Positions 7,913 through 18,332 of a stretch of 64,000 nt of DNA are shown piece after piece (position 1 is the first letter of the stretch; the number at the start of each line of letters is the position of its first letter). A program made the position numbers and the translations under genes. Below the pieces are notes generated by a model that had not been told where the DNA came from, did no database searches, and worked only from the letters and a program-made list of their open reading frames with translations. Source of the DNA: Paracoccus sp. N5 (GTDB lineage: Bacteria > Pseudomonadota > Alphaproteobacteria > Rhodobacterales > Rhodobacteraceae); contig NZ_AQUO01000001.1 in NCBI RefSeq assembly GCF_000371965.1, positions 124,001-188,000 of the forward strand, given 5' to 3'.

Positions 7913-9076
7913 TCACGCCCAGGGTGTCAGGAAATCCGGCGGCAACAGCAGGTTGTGGCGGCCGAGGTTCCTGACATCGCGTTCGCCGCACAGCGCCATG
8001 GTAATGTCCAGCTCCTTGTGGATCACCTCCAGCGCCGCGGTGACGCCCGCCTGGCCCATGGCACCCAACCCGTAGATGAAGGCGCGGCCGATATAGGTCG
8101 CATGCGCCCCGAGCGCCAGTGCCTTCAGCACGTCCTGGCCCGAGCGGATGCCGCTGTCGAGATGGATCTCGACCTGGTCACCGACCGCCGCGACGATCTC
8201 GGGCAGCATGCGGATCGAACTCACCGCGCCGTCCAGCTGCCGGCCGCCGTGGTTGCTGACGATGATCGCATCGGCGCCGAAGCCGGCGGCCATGCGGGCG
8301 TCCTCGGGGTCGTTGATGCCCTTCAGGATCAGCTTGCCGCCCCAGAGGTCGCGGATGCGGGCGATCTTGTCCCAGTCGAGCTGCGGGTCGAATTGCTCGG
8401 CGGTCCAGCTCGACAGCGAGGAGGTGTCGCCGACGCCCTTGGCGTGACCGACGATATTGCCGAAGAAGCGGCGCCTGGTCTGCAGCATCTCGATGCCCCA
8501 GCGCCATTTCGTCGCCAGGTCCAGCATGACCGGCAGCGTCAGCTTGGGCGGGGCGGACAGGCCGTTCTTCAGATCCTTGTGGCGCTGGCCCAGGATCTGC
8601 AGGTCCAGCGTCAGCACCAGGGCCGAGCAGTTGGCGCGCTTGGCCCGCTCGATGATCGCCTCGAGGAATTCCTGGTCCCGCATGACGTAGAGCTGGAACC
8701 AGAACGGATGCGGCACCTCTTGCGCCACGTCCTCGAGCGAGCAGATCGACATGGTCGACAGCGTGAAGGGCACGCCGAAATCGCGCGCGGCGCGGGCGGC
8801 CTTGATCTCGCCGTCGGCGGATTGCATGCCGGTCAGCCCGACCGGCGCCAGCGCCACCGGCATGGCGACGTCCTGGCCGATCATGGTGCTGCGGGTGCTG
8901 CGGTTCGTCATGTCGACGGCGACGCGCTGGCGCAGCTTGATGCGCTGGAAGTCCGAGCAATTCTCGCGGAAGGTGCCCTCGGTATAGCTGCCGCTCTCGG
9001 CATAGTCGTAGAACATGCGCGGCACGCGCCGGCGATAGATCGCCTTAAGGTCGTCGATGCAGGTGATGACCGGCAT
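7913..9076 (-). CDS. lldD: FMN-dependent L-lactate dehydrogenase (LldD family)
   Basis: 387 residues, oxidising L-lactate (or a related 2-hydroxy acid) to the keto acid with electrons passed to the quinone pool. It begins MPVITCIDDLKAIYRRRVPRM, has the FYDYAESGSYTE segment, the catalytic-histidine block SNHGGRQLDGA, and the FMN-binding LDSGIRSGQDVLKALALGA. Start chosen at 9076 because family members begin with this residue pattern and AGGAAAG precedes it. The upstream extension would overlap the lipoprotein gene. The gap to that gene is 10 bases, so they likely form an operon. Closely related hydroxy-acid oxidases cannot be fully excluded. Confidence 0.9.
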   Translation of the reverse strand: MPVITCIDDLKAIYRRRVPRMFYDYAESGSYTEGTFRENCSDFQRIKLRQRVAVDMTNRSTRSTMIGQDVAMPVALAPVGLTGMQSADGEIKAARAARDFGVPFTLSTMSICSLEDVAQEVPHPFWFQLYVMRDQEFLEAIIERAKRANCSALVLTLDLQILGQRHKDLKNGLSAPPKLTLPVMLDLATKWRWGIEMLQTRRRFFGNIVGHAKGVGDTSSLSSWTAEQFDPQLDWDKIARIRDLWGGKLILKGINDPEDARMAAGFGADAIIVSNHGGRQLDGAVSSIRMLPEIVAAVGDQVEIHLDSGIRSGQDVLKALALGAHATYIGRAFIYGLGAMGQAGVTAALEVIHKELDITMALCGERDVRNLGRHNLLLPPDFLTPWA

Positions 9077-9086
9077 GGGGCTTTCC

Positions 9087-9437
9087 TTATTCTGGTGCCG
9101 CGGGAGCGGCGCAATCGGGCTGATCCTCGGGGCAGGCGCCGTCCAGCGACCGCTGCGACAGCGCCTTGGCGCGGGCGCGCAGCGCGGCCGCGCGCCGGTC
9201 CAGCGCCGCGGCATCGGCGACGCTGCCGCCGCCACCACGGCCGGCCAGCGCGGCGCCGCGGGCGGCCAGCGCCCCGGTCGCGGCACCGGGGTCGCGCACG
9301 GCATCCGCGGCATGGCCGGGCAGGGCGGGCTGGGCCAGCACCTGCTCGGTCGGCATCAGCGCCGGATAGTCGCGCCCGTCCTCGCAACCCGCCAGCGCCG
9401 CCAGCGCCGCGATGCCGATGATGCCGGCCAGCCTCAT
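9087..9437 (-). CDS. Small predicted lipoprotein, function unknown
   Basis: 116 residues. The start MRLAGIIGIAALAALAGCEDG gives a short signal peptide with lipobox LAGC, so the mature protein begins at Cys17. The rest is Ala/Arg-rich with a predicted helical segment (LDRRAAALRARAKALSQR) and ends with two Cys (GACPEDQPDC) and an Ala/Pro tail. No family is recognised. It sits 10 bases upstream of lldD, in the same direction, and is divergent from a TetR regulator, which could control both. Confidence 0.7.
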   Translation of the reverse strand: MRLAGIIGIAALAALAGCEDGRDYPALMPTEQVLAQPALPGHAADAVRDPGAATGALAARGAALAGRGGGGSVADAAALDRRAAALRARAKALSQRSLDGACPEDQPDCAAPAAPE

Positions 9438-9537
9438 GCCGTTTCCCCTGCTGTGTCGGGCCGCACCATAGGCCCGGCCGGGCCGCCGGGACAAGATGCG
9501 CTCTTTCCTTGCCGGGCGTCCCTGCCTAGAAGGCGTC

Positions 9538-10122
9538 ATGGCACGCAGGCAGGGCTCCAGGGCAGAGATCACCGGACCGCTGGTCCGCGACGCGGCGCGC
9601 AGGCTGTTCGCGCGCCACGGCTATGCCGCCGTCTCGATGCGCCAGATCGCGGCCGAGGTCGGCCTGCAGGTCGGCGCGCTCTATGCCTATACGCCCGACA
9701 AGCAGGCGCTGCTGGCCGATCTCCTGCGCAGCCATATGGAGGAGCTGCTGGCCGCCTGGCAGGACGACCCGGCGCGCCCGGCGCTCGACCGGCTGCAGGC
9801 CTTTCTGCGCTTCCATATCCAGACCAGCCTGGAGCGGCCCGAGGCGGTATTCCTGTCCTACATGGAACTGCGCAATCTCGAGGCCGACAACCGCGCCGAG
9901 ATCGCCGCCCTGCGCCGCCGCTACGAGGATGCGCTCGAGGCGATCCTGGTCGCCGGCATGGCCCAGGGCAGCATGCGCATCCCCGATTCGCGCCTGGCCA
10001 CCATGGCGCTGATCGCCATGCTGACCGGCATCACCAACTGGTATCGCGAAGGCGGCCGCCTGGACCAGGACCGCGTCGCGGCGGTCTATTGGGAACTGGT
10101 CCGCGGCGCGGTCGGCGCCTGA
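9538..10122 (+). CDS. TetR/AcrR-family transcriptional regulator
   Basis: 194 residues from ATG 9538 (an upstream ATG at 9496 adds 14 residues without family support). The N-terminal helix-turn-helix domain spans residues about 12-58, with the recognition pattern RQIAAEVGLQVGALYAYTPDKQALL. The C-terminal domain is of the TetR_C_33-like type, ending with VYWELVRGAVGA. The ligand is unknown. It is divergent from the lipoprotein-lldD pair with a gap of about 100 bases, so regulation of that pair is a reasonable guess. Confidence 0.88.
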   Translation: MARRQGSRAEITGPLVRDAARRLFARHGYAAVSMRQIAAEVGLQVGALYAYTPDKQALLADLLRSHMEELLAAWQDDPARPALDRLQAFLRFHIQTSLERPEAVFLSYMELRNLEADNRAEIAALRRRYEDALEAILVAGMAQGSMRIPDSRLATMALIAMLTGITNWYREGGRLDQDRVAAVYWELVRGAVGA

Positions 10123-10132
10123 CCCGCGCCCA

Positions 10133-10157
10133 GGCCTTTTCCGTTTTCCAAATACCC
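10133..10157 (-). repeat. GGGTATTT dispersed element, copy B
   Basis: On the minus strand the element reads GGGTATTTGGAAAACGGAAA then AGGCC. It begins 10 bases after the tetR stop and is followed by two strong hairpins at 10166-10218. Confidence 0.7.
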
Positions 10158-10165
10158 CCGGGGGA

Positions 10166-10218
10166 CGCCTCTGCGGCCCCACCGAGGGGCCGCAGAGGCG
10201 CGGGGGGCGGCGCCCCCC
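10166..10218. terminator. Tandem GC hairpins between tetR and dnaG
   Basis: A perfect 15-bp stem (10166-10180 with 10186-10200, loop ACCGA) is followed at once by GGGGGGC (10202-10208) pairing with GCCCCCC (10212-10218). There is no T-tract, so this may be a Rho-assisted end signal or a REP-like element attached to copy B rather than a classical terminator. Confidence 0.5.
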
Positions 10219-10276
10219 GGCCGCGGCGCCGCGCACAAGCCTGTTCAACCCCGGGTCAAGCCGGATATAAGACGGC

Positions 10277-12202
10277 ATGAGCCTTCCGCCCCAGTTCCTC
10301 GACGAGATCCGCGCCCGCGTGCCTTTGTCGCGCGTGATCGGGCGCAAGGTGACCTGGGATCTGCGCCGCTCGAATCAGGCCAAGGGCGACTGGTGGGCGC
10401 CTTGCCCCTTCCACGGCGAAAAGACCGCCTCTTTCCACGTCGACGACCAGAAGGGCTTCTATTACTGCTTCGGCTGCCACGCGAAAGGCGACGCGCTGAC
10501 CTTCCTGCGCGAGGCCGAGGGCATGGGCTTCCTGGAGGCGGTCGAGTTGCTCGCCTCCGAGGCCGGGTTGCAGATGCCCCAGCGCGACCCGCGCCAGGTG
10601 CAGCGCGCCGACCGGCGCAGCGCACTGGTCGAGGTCATGGAGCAGGCGGTGCGCTGGTTCCGCATGCAGCTGGGCATGGCCGCGGCCGAACAGGCGCGCG
10701 CCTACCTCGCCCGGCGCGGCCTCGACCCCGCCGCCTGCGAGCAATTCGGCATCGGCTTCGCCCCCGACCAGCGCCAAGGCCTGTTCAACGCCCTGCGCAG
10801 CAAGGGCGTCGCCGAGGCGCTGATCGTCGAGGCGGGACTCGCGGCCAGACCCGACGACGGCGGCGCGCCCTTCGACCGTTTCCGCGGCCGCATCATCTTT
10901 CCGATTCGCGACGGCCGCGGCCGCTGCATCGCCTTCGGCGGCCGGGCCATGGACCCGAATGCCCGCGCCAAATACCTGAACTCGCCCGAGACCGCGCTCT
11001 TCGACAAGGGCCGCAACCTCTACAACGCCGGTCCGGCACGGGCGGCGGTGGCCAAGGGCAAGCCGCTGGTGGTGGCCGAGGGCTACATGGACGTGATCGC
11101 CCTGGTCCGCGCGGGTTTCGAAGGCGCGGTGGCGCCGCTCGGCACCGCCATCACCGAGGACCAGCTGCGGCTGATGTGGCGCATCTCGCCCGAGCCGGTG
11201 ATCGCGCTCGACGGCGACAGCGCGGGGTTGCGCGCGGCGATGCGGCTGATCGACCTGGCGCTGCCGATGACCGGGCCGGGCCAGGCGCTGCGCTTCGCCT
11301 TCCTGCCGCAGGGGCTGGACCCCGACGACCTGATCCGCGCCCGCGGCGCGGGGGCGATGGCCACCGTGCTGGAGGAGGCGCGGCCGCTGGTCGACCTGCT
11401 CTGGCGGCGCGAGACCGAGGGCCGGGTCTTCGACAGCCCCGAACGCCGCGCCGCGCTCGACAAGGCGCTTGGCGAGGCGGTGGCGCGGATCCCCGACAAG
11501 GACACGCGCGATCACTATTTCGCCACGCTGAAGAACCTGAAATGGGAGCTTTTCGGCAACCGCCGCCGCGATCCCGCCCAGCCGCGGCCCGCGCAGACCG
11601 GCTGGCAGCCGCGCGGCATGCGACCCGCGCTGCCGGTGGCGCCGGCGGCGCCGACCCGGGCCTCGCGCCTGTCCTCGCCCGAGGCCGGCGAGCACGAGGC
11701 CGAACTGCTGATCGAGGCCATGGTGCTGGCGATCTGCGCCACCCATCCCGACCTGATCGGCCCGGTCGAATCGCGGCTGGAGCGGCTGGAACCGCAGGAC
11801 GCCGACCGTGCCGCGCTGATCCACGACCTGCTCTCGGGCAGCCAGTCCCAGGCCGGCCAGCGCGCCCTTGAATCGATCCTCGCCGAGCCCCATGTGAGGG
11901 CGGCCCCGGCGATTCTGCGTCCCCATGACGGCGATGCCGCCGCCGGCATCCTTGCCAATGCGCTCGACCGCATCGAGGCCCGCCGCGCCGCGCGCGAGGA
12001 AATCGCCCGCGCCGAGGCCGAGATCGAGGGTCTGGCCGACGAGGGGCTGACCTGGCGCATGGCGCAATCCGCCCGCGCCCGGCAGCAGGCGGACCACCCC
12101 TCGCTGGCCGATCTGTCGGACCTGGGCGAGGACAGCGACGCCTTCCGGGCCATCCTGGATGCGGCGCTGAAGAACGAGATCTGGCGCAAGCCGCGCCGCT
12201 GA
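10277..12202 (+). CDS. dnaG: DNA primase
   Basis: 641 residues, the primase that lays RNA primers at the fork. The N-terminal CHC2 zinc ribbon has C43, H46, C64 and C67 (APCPFHGEKTASF ... YYCFGCHAKGD). The TOPRIM catalytic core includes VVAEGYMDVIAL and the acidic ALDGDSAG. The C-terminal third is the DnaB-interaction domain, Arg/Glu-rich and less conserved. It is the first gene of a dnaG-rpoD pair; no rpsU copy precedes it, unlike the classical enterobacterial operon. The start ATG at 10277 is the only reasonable one. Confidence 0.96.
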   Translation: MSLPPQFLDEIRARVPLSRVIGRKVTWDLRRSNQAKGDWWAPCPFHGEKTASFHVDDQKGFYYCFGCHAKGDALTFLREAEGMGFLEAVELLASEAGLQMPQRDPRQVQRADRRSALVEVMEQAVRWFRMQLGMAAAEQARAYLARRGLDPAACEQFGIGFAPDQRQGLFNALRSKGVAEALIVEAGLAARPDDGGAPFDRFRGRIIFPIRDGRGRCIAFGGRAMDPNARAKYLNSPETALFDKGRNLYNAGPARAAVAKGKPLVVAEGYMDVIALVRAGFEGAVAPLGTAITEDQLRLMWRISPEPVIALDGDSAGLRAAMRLIDLALPMTGPGQALRFAFLPQGLDPDDLIRARGAGAMATVLEEARPLVDLLWRRETEGRVFDSPERRAALDKALGEAVARIPDKDTRDHYFATLKNLKWELFGNRRRDPAQPRPAQTGWQPRGMRPALPVAPAAPTRASRLSSPEAGEHEAELLIEAMVLAICATHPDLIGPVESRLERLEPQDADRAALIHDLLSGSQSQAGQRALESILAEPHVRAAPAILRPHDGDAAAGILANALDRIEARRAAREEIARAEAEIEGLADEGLTWRMAQSARARQQADHPSLADLSDLGEDSDAFRAILDAALKNEIWRKPRR

Positions 12203-12220
12203 AATGGCTCGGACGGGCCC

Positions 12221-12332
12221 GAATCGCCCGCTTCGAATCACCCCGGTCCGGGGCCGGCCGCAGGCTTTGATTCGCTTGCGACTCGCGCTAGAACCGACCG
12301 ATAGCCGATCCCGATTCGCCGATTCGCGAATC
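12221..12332. promoter_or_regulatory. Cluster of seven GANTC sites in the dnaG-rpoD gap
   Basis: GANTC pentamers occur at 12221, 12235, 12269, 12280, 12313, 12321 and 12328, the last two forming the palindrome GATTCGCGAATC (12321-12332). GANTC is the target of the alphaproteobacterial CcrM adenine methyltransferase. The region between dnaG and rpoD is 150 bases and contains no ORF. By base composition about a third of a site would be expected in this span. Confidence 0.6.
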
Positions 12333-12352
12333 ACTGCCTCAAGGGAGCCAGC

Positions 12353-14338
<1,986 letters not shown>

Positions 14339-14342
14339 GGCG

Positions 14343-14725
14343 ACGGCCTTCCTGTATCGCAGCCGGACCACGCTCGACGCGCGGTCCGGCACCTGCCGCG
14401 CGCCCCGCGCAATGCCGAACAGGGGCTGACCGGCTGTCTGCGCCATAAGGACGGCCGCTTCTGCCAATGGCTGGAAGGCCCGGCCGAGGCCTTGGCGTCG
14501 GTGCACTGATCGCGTCCGACCCGCGCCACGAGGGTGTCGAATACCTGTGGCGCGGCGAATTGCCCGAGCGGCAATTCGCCGGCTGGCACATGGGATCCGG
14601 CAGTTCCGAACCGGGCACGCTTTTCGACTGGATCAACGAGAGGGGTGTGCAGGCCGGCGACAGCGCGTTTCGCCGGCGGCCTGCTGGCCTTCATGCGCGC
14701 CGCGGCGGGTCCGGCGCCGGCCTGA
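14343..14725 (+). pseudogene. BLUF-domain blue-light sensor, broken by several frameshifts
   Basis: Pieces of one BLUF (flavin-binding photoreceptor) domain follow each other in different frames: LYRSRTTLD from 14352 (with the flavin-contacting Tyr), then RNAEQGLTGCLRHKDGRFCQW from 14408 (with the conserved Asn and Gln) ending at TGA 14507, then DPRHEGVEYLWRGELPERQF from 14518, then RFAGGLLAFMRAAAG to TGA at 14723-14725. At least three frame changes and no start codon are visible; the remnant starts five bases after the rpoD stop. The order and spacing match intact short BLUF proteins, so this is decay rather than chance. Several sequencing errors in one gene is the less likely alternative. 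Confidence 0.75.
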
Positions 14726-14746
14726 GCCCTGGTGCGAAACCGCCCG

Positions 14747-15295
14747 TTAGCCGTGCTTCTCGATCCAGGCGACAAAGGCGTCGACGAAGCCGCCGAGGAA
14801 TTTCGCCGTCGTCTCGTCGGTGACGCGGCCGTCGGCGGCATAGGCCTCGGGCTTCCACTGGATATAGGCCTCGGGCGCCGACATCATCACCATGCCGACG
14901 GCCAGCATGTCGGTCTTGAGCCGGGCCTGGCCCACGGCGGCGCCGATCACGCCGGGCGAGGCGCCGGTGACGGCGGCCGGCTTGCCCTTCCACGAATTCT
15001 CGCCATAGGGCCGGGTGCCCCAGTCCAGCGCGTTCTTGATCACGCCCGGATAGCTGCGGTTGTATTCCGGCGTGATCGCCAGCACCGCGTCGGAATGCTC
15101 GACCCGGTCCTTGAGCCGCAGCACCGGGACCGGCGGCTCGGCCCAGAGTTCCTCGTTGTAATGCGGCAGGTCGCCGATATGCAGCGGATGGAATTGCAGC
15201 CGGTCTCCGGCCAGGTTTTGCAGCGCGAGCATCAGCCTGTGATTGATCGACTCCTTGCGCAGCGAGCCGACGATGACGGCGACGGACTTGGCCAT
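14747..15295 (-). CDS. NADPH-dependent FMN reductase family protein
   Basis: 182 residues of the flavodoxin-like NADPH-dependent FMN reductase family, which includes chromate and azo reductases. The FMN phosphate-binding loop is GSLRKESINHRL at about residues 10-21, and the flavin-contacting block is TPEYNRSYPGVIKNALDW. An AGGAGAT ribosome-binding site precedes the ATG at 15295. The physiological acceptor (FMN, quinone or metal) cannot be read from sequence. It is convergent with the BLUF remnant and divergent from rmuC. Confidence 0.88.
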   Translation of the reverse strand: MAKSVAVIVGSLRKESINHRLMLALQNLAGDRLQFHPLHIGDLPHYNEELWAEPPVPVLRLKDRVEHSDAVLAITPEYNRSYPGVIKNALDWGTRPYGENSWKGKPAAVTGASPGVIGAAVGQARLKTDMLAVGMVMMSAPEAYIQWKPEAYAADGRVTDETTAKFLGGFVDAFVAWIEKHG

Positions 15296-15435
15296 GCCTG
15301 ATCTCCTTTGACGGTTTATGGCCAGAAGCTAGGCGCGGTGGCGGCCGGAGGAAAGACCCGTGCGGCTTGCAATCATGGGGAAAAAGGTGAACAGTCACGC
15401 CGGGCGCCCGCCGGGCGCGAAACAACGAGGCGCTT

Positions 15436-16884
15436 ATGCCCGAGGACATGGCGGTGAAATTGCACGATTGGCTGGCGAATTCGGGCAACCTGCGCGCGGC
15501 TTTGGCGGTGGCGCTGGCCGCGCTGGTCCTGTGTCTTGTTCAGCTGTGGCGAACCCGGCGTTCGGCGCAGGCGTTCGCGGCGCGCGAATCGGCGCTGCTG
15601 GCGCGGCTGGAGGCCGAGGCCGCCCAGCTGCGCGACCAGCTGCTGGCCGCGAGCCGGCTGGAGACCCGGGCCGAGGGCCTGGGCCAGCGCATGCGCGAAC
15701 TGGTCGAGGAACGCGACGCCCTGACCGACGCGCTGCATGGCGAGCGCCAGTCGGTCTCGCGGCTGGAGCGGATGCTGGCCGAGACGCGGCTTGCCGCCGA
15801 GAAGGACCGCGAGGCGGCCGAGCGCGATCTCGCCACCCTGCGCGAATTGCGCGAGGAGATGACCGGCCAGTTCCGGCTGATGGCGCATGAGACGCTGAAG
15901 ACCCAGGGCAGCGAGATGCAAAAGGCGCATGGCGAGCAGCTTTCGGCGCTGCTGACGCCGTTCCGCGACCAGGTGCACCGCTTCCAGACCGAGCTTCAGG
16001 CCCGCAACAAGGCCACCGACGAGGAGCGGGCCCGGCTGCGCGAGCAGATCGAATATCTGCACAAGCGCTCGGAAGACATCTCGCGCGAGGCGGTGGCGCT
16101 GACCCGGGCGCTGAAGGGCGACAGCCAGAAGCGCGGCGCCTGGGGCGAGATGATCCTGGAGCGCATCCTCGAGGATTCGGGCCTGCTTTCCGGCACGCAT
16201 TACCTGACCCAGACCAGCCATCGCGACGGCGACGGCAAGCTGTGGCGGCCGGACGTGATCGTGAAGCTGCCGCAGAAGAAGATCCTGGTGATCGACAGCA
16301 AGGTGTCGCTGAACGCCTATGAAGAGGCGGTGAATGCCGAGGACGGGCTGGTGCGCGAGGCGGCGCTGCGCCGCCATGTCGCCGCCATGCGCGGCCATGT
16401 CACCGGCCTCGCCGCCAAGGGCTACCAGGCGCTGGACGAGGGCGCGGTCGATTACGTGCTGATGTTCGTCCCGGTCGAGGGCGCCTTTTCCGAGGCGCTG
16501 CGGGTCGATCCCGACCTCGCGCGTTTCGCCATGGAGAACCGGGTCGGGCTGACCACGCCGACGACGCTGATGCTGACGCTGCGCACCGTCGATCACATCT
16601 GGACGGTCGAGCGCCGCGAATCGAACGCCATGCAGATCGCCGCCCGCGCCGGCCAGCTTTACGACAAGCTGCACGGTTTCGTCGGCGCCATCGAGGATGT
16701 CGGCACCGCGCTGGAGCGGGCGCAGAAAAGCCATGCCACCGCGCTCGACCGGCTGACGCGCGGGCCGGGCAATGTCATCCGCCAGGCCGAGATGCTGCGC
16801 GAACTCGGTGCCCGCACCCAGAAGCGGCTGGGGCTCGACCATGACGGTGCCAGGCTGGAAGCGCCCGACGAGGCGGCGGAGTAG
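15436..16884 (+). CDS. rmuC: DNA recombination protein RmuC
   Basis: 482 residues. An N-terminal membrane helix (about residues 17-36) is followed by a long coiled coil (about 45-140, rich in Arg/Glu/Leu heptads) and then the RmuC nuclease-like domain, with KGDSQKRGAWGEMILERILE, LPQKKILVIDSKVSLNAYEEA and YVLMFVPVEGAF. RmuC limits inversion at short inverted repeats in E. coli; its biochemistry is only partly known. ATG at 15436 or 15448 could start it. It is transcribed alone and followed by a copy of the GGGTATTT element. Confidence 0.92.
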   Translation: MPEDMAVKLHDWLANSGNLRAALAVALAALVLCLVQLWRTRRSAQAFAARESALLARLEAEAAQLRDQLLAASRLETRAEGLGQRMRELVEERDALTDALHGERQSVSRLERMLAETRLAAEKDREAAERDLATLRELREEMTGQFRLMAHETLKTQGSEMQKAHGEQLSALLTPFRDQVHRFQTELQARNKATDEERARLREQIEYLHKRSEDISREAVALTRALKGDSQKRGAWGEMILERILEDSGLLSGTHYLTQTSHRDGDGKLWRPDVIVKLPQKKILVIDSKVSLNAYEEAVNAEDGLVREAALRRHVAAMRGHVTGLAAKGYQALDEGAVDYVLMFVPVEGAFSEALRVDPDLARFAMENRVGLTTPTTLMLTLRTVDHIWTVERRESNAMQIAARAGQLYDKLHGFVGAIEDVGTALERAQKSHATALDRLTRGPGNVIRQAEMLRELGARTQKRLGLDHDGARLEAPDEAAE

Positions 16885-16890
16885 GCTTTT

Positions 16891-16915
16891 GGGTATTTCT
16901 GAAACAGAGAAAGCC
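16891..16915 (+). repeat. GGGTATTT dispersed element, copy C
   Basis: GGGTATTTCTGAAACAGAGA then AAGCC, seven bases after the rmuC stop. Compared with copy A the block after GGGTATTT differs by a few bases. Confidence 0.6.
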
Positions 16916-16947
16916 AGGCTGCGGCGGGATCCGGCCGGAGGGCGGAG

Positions 16948-17369
16948 ATGAAGACGGTCCTGACCATCGCCACGCATGGCCCCGCCTGCCACGAGATCAC
17001 GCGCGAGATCGCCGGCTGGCTGCGCCGGGCCGGCGCCGAGGAGGGGGTGCTGACGGTCTTTGTCCGCCATACTTCGTGTTCGCTGCTGATCCAGGAGAAT
17101 GCCGACCCCGACGTGCAGCGCGACCTGCTGGGCTGGCTCGCCGCATCGCGCCGCCGGCCGATCATCCGTCGATGGCCTAGCTGACCCATCGCGCCGAGGG
17201 CCCCGACGACATGCCCGCGCATCTCAAGGCGGCGGTGCTGCCGGTCAGCCTGTCGATCCCGGTCGCGGACGGGCGCATGGCGCTTGGCACCTGGCAGGGC
17301 ATCTATCTGGTCGAGCATCGCCGCGCCCCGCATCGCCGCGAGGTGCTGGTCAAGTTTCAGGCAGGCTGA
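16948..17369 (+). pseudogene. YjbQ/UPF0047 family protein, disrupted
   Basis: The first part reads MKTVLTIATHGPACHEITRE through HTSCSLLIQENADPDVQRDL in frame from 16948. The second part resumes in another frame as LTHRAEGPDDMPAHLKAAVL from 17181 and ends ...REVLVKFQAG at 17369. Together they make a complete YjbQ protein of about 140 residues. Two lesions separate them: a one-base loss near 17149 and a TAG at 17178-17180 where the family has Trp just before LTHRAEGP. Two independent lesions argue against a single base-calling error. The intact family is described as having thiamine-phosphate synthase-like activity. Confidence 0.8.
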
Positions 17370-17412
17370 CGAAAGCTGTGGAGAACCGACCGAAAATTGC
17401 TTCCCCTTGATT

Positions 17413-17440
17413 GTTTGTTGTGAAAACCTGCGTAACAAAC
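17413..17440 (+). promoter_or_regulatory. Inverted repeat upstream of the ABC transporter operon
   Basis: GTTTGTT (17413-17419) and AACAAAC (17434-17440) are exact complements with a 14-base spacer in an AT-richer patch, ending 22 bases before the permease start. It is a candidate operator; the binding protein is unknown. Confidence 0.4.
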
Positions 17441-17462
17441 GGGCAAGCAACCGGGGCGGGGC

Positions 17463-18332
17463 ATGGCTTCAGGAAACCGATCACAAGCGGCGCAGGGGCT
17501 GGGCCTGATCGCTCCGCCGCTGGGCTATGCGGTGCTGGTGCTGGCGGCGCCGCTCCTGACCATCCTGGCCTATTCCTTCTTCAAGGACGGCTACCTGACC
17601 GTCATCCGCGAATTCACGCTGGAGAATTACCGCGCCGTCTGGTCCGACCCGATCTTTCACAAGATCATGCTGCGCTCGCTGGGGGTGGCCGCGCTGGTGA
17701 CGCTGGTGACGGTGGTGCTGGCCTTTCCGGTGGCCTATTTCCTGTCCTTCGCGGTCGATCCGCGCAAGAAGTCCATGTGGCTGTTCCTGATCACCATTCC
17801 CTTCTGGACCAGCTACCTGATCCGGGTTTTCCTGTGGAAGGTGATCCTGGGCTATAACGGCGTCATCAACTCGGGGCTGAAGACGCTGGGCATCATCGAG
17901 CAGCCGCTGACCTTCATCCTCTACAACGTGAATTCCATGGTGCTGACGCTGGCCCATACCTATGCGCCCTTCGCCATCCTGCCGATCTTCATCGCGCTGG
18001 AAAAGATCGACCGCTCGCTGCTGGAGGCCGGGCGCGACCTGGGCGAAAGCCGAGCGATGACCTTCTGGCGGGTGACGCTGCCCCTGGCCATGCCGGGGGT
18101 GGTGGCGGCGGCGCTGATCGTCTTCATCCCGACCATCGGCGACTATGTCACGCCCGCGCTGATCGGCGGCGGCAAGATCCCGATGATCGCCAACATGATC
18201 CAGAGCCAGATGCTGGACCAGGACAACCGTCCGATGGGCTCGGCCCTGGCGGTGACCGCCATGCTGATCGTCGCCGTGCTGTCGCTGGTCTTCGTGGCGC
18301 TAAACCGCCGCTTCCTGAAGGTGCGGCAATGA
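17463..18332 (+). CDS. Polyamine-type ABC transporter permease (PotB-like)
   Basis: 289 residues with about six membrane helices. It belongs to the PotB/PotH group of binding-protein-dependent permeases that carry spermidine, putrescine or related solutes. The cytoplasmic EAA loop that docks on the ATPase is EAGRDLGESRAMTFWRVTLP at about residue 188. GGGGCGGGGC upstream could serve as ribosome-binding site for ATG 17463. It is the first gene of a three-gene unit and overlaps the next permease by 4 bases (ATGA). The binding protein normally encoded with such systems is absent from this locus; the yjbQ pseudogene occupies the upstream position. Confidence 0.88.
   Translation: MASGNRSQAAQGLGLIAPPLGYAVLVLAAPLLTILAYSFFKDGYLTVIREFTLENYRAVWSDPIFHKIMLRSLGVAALVTLVTVVLAFPVAYFLSFAVDPRKKSMWLFLITIPFWTSYLIRVFLWKVILGYNGVINSGLKTLGIIEQPLTFILYNVNSMVLTLAHTYAPFAILPIFIALEKIDRSLLEAGRDLGESRAMTFWRVTLPLAMPGVVAAALIVFIPTIGDYVTPALIGGGKIPMIANMIQSQMLDQDNRPMGSALAVTAMLIVAVLSLVFVALNRRFLKVRQ

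Noticed and set aside
14362..14390. Perfect 8-bp inverted repeat (GCCGGACC/GGTCCGGC) just after rpoD as a terminator
   Set aside because: It has no T-tract and lies inside the BLUF pseudogene sequence, so I could not separate a terminator from former coding sequence.
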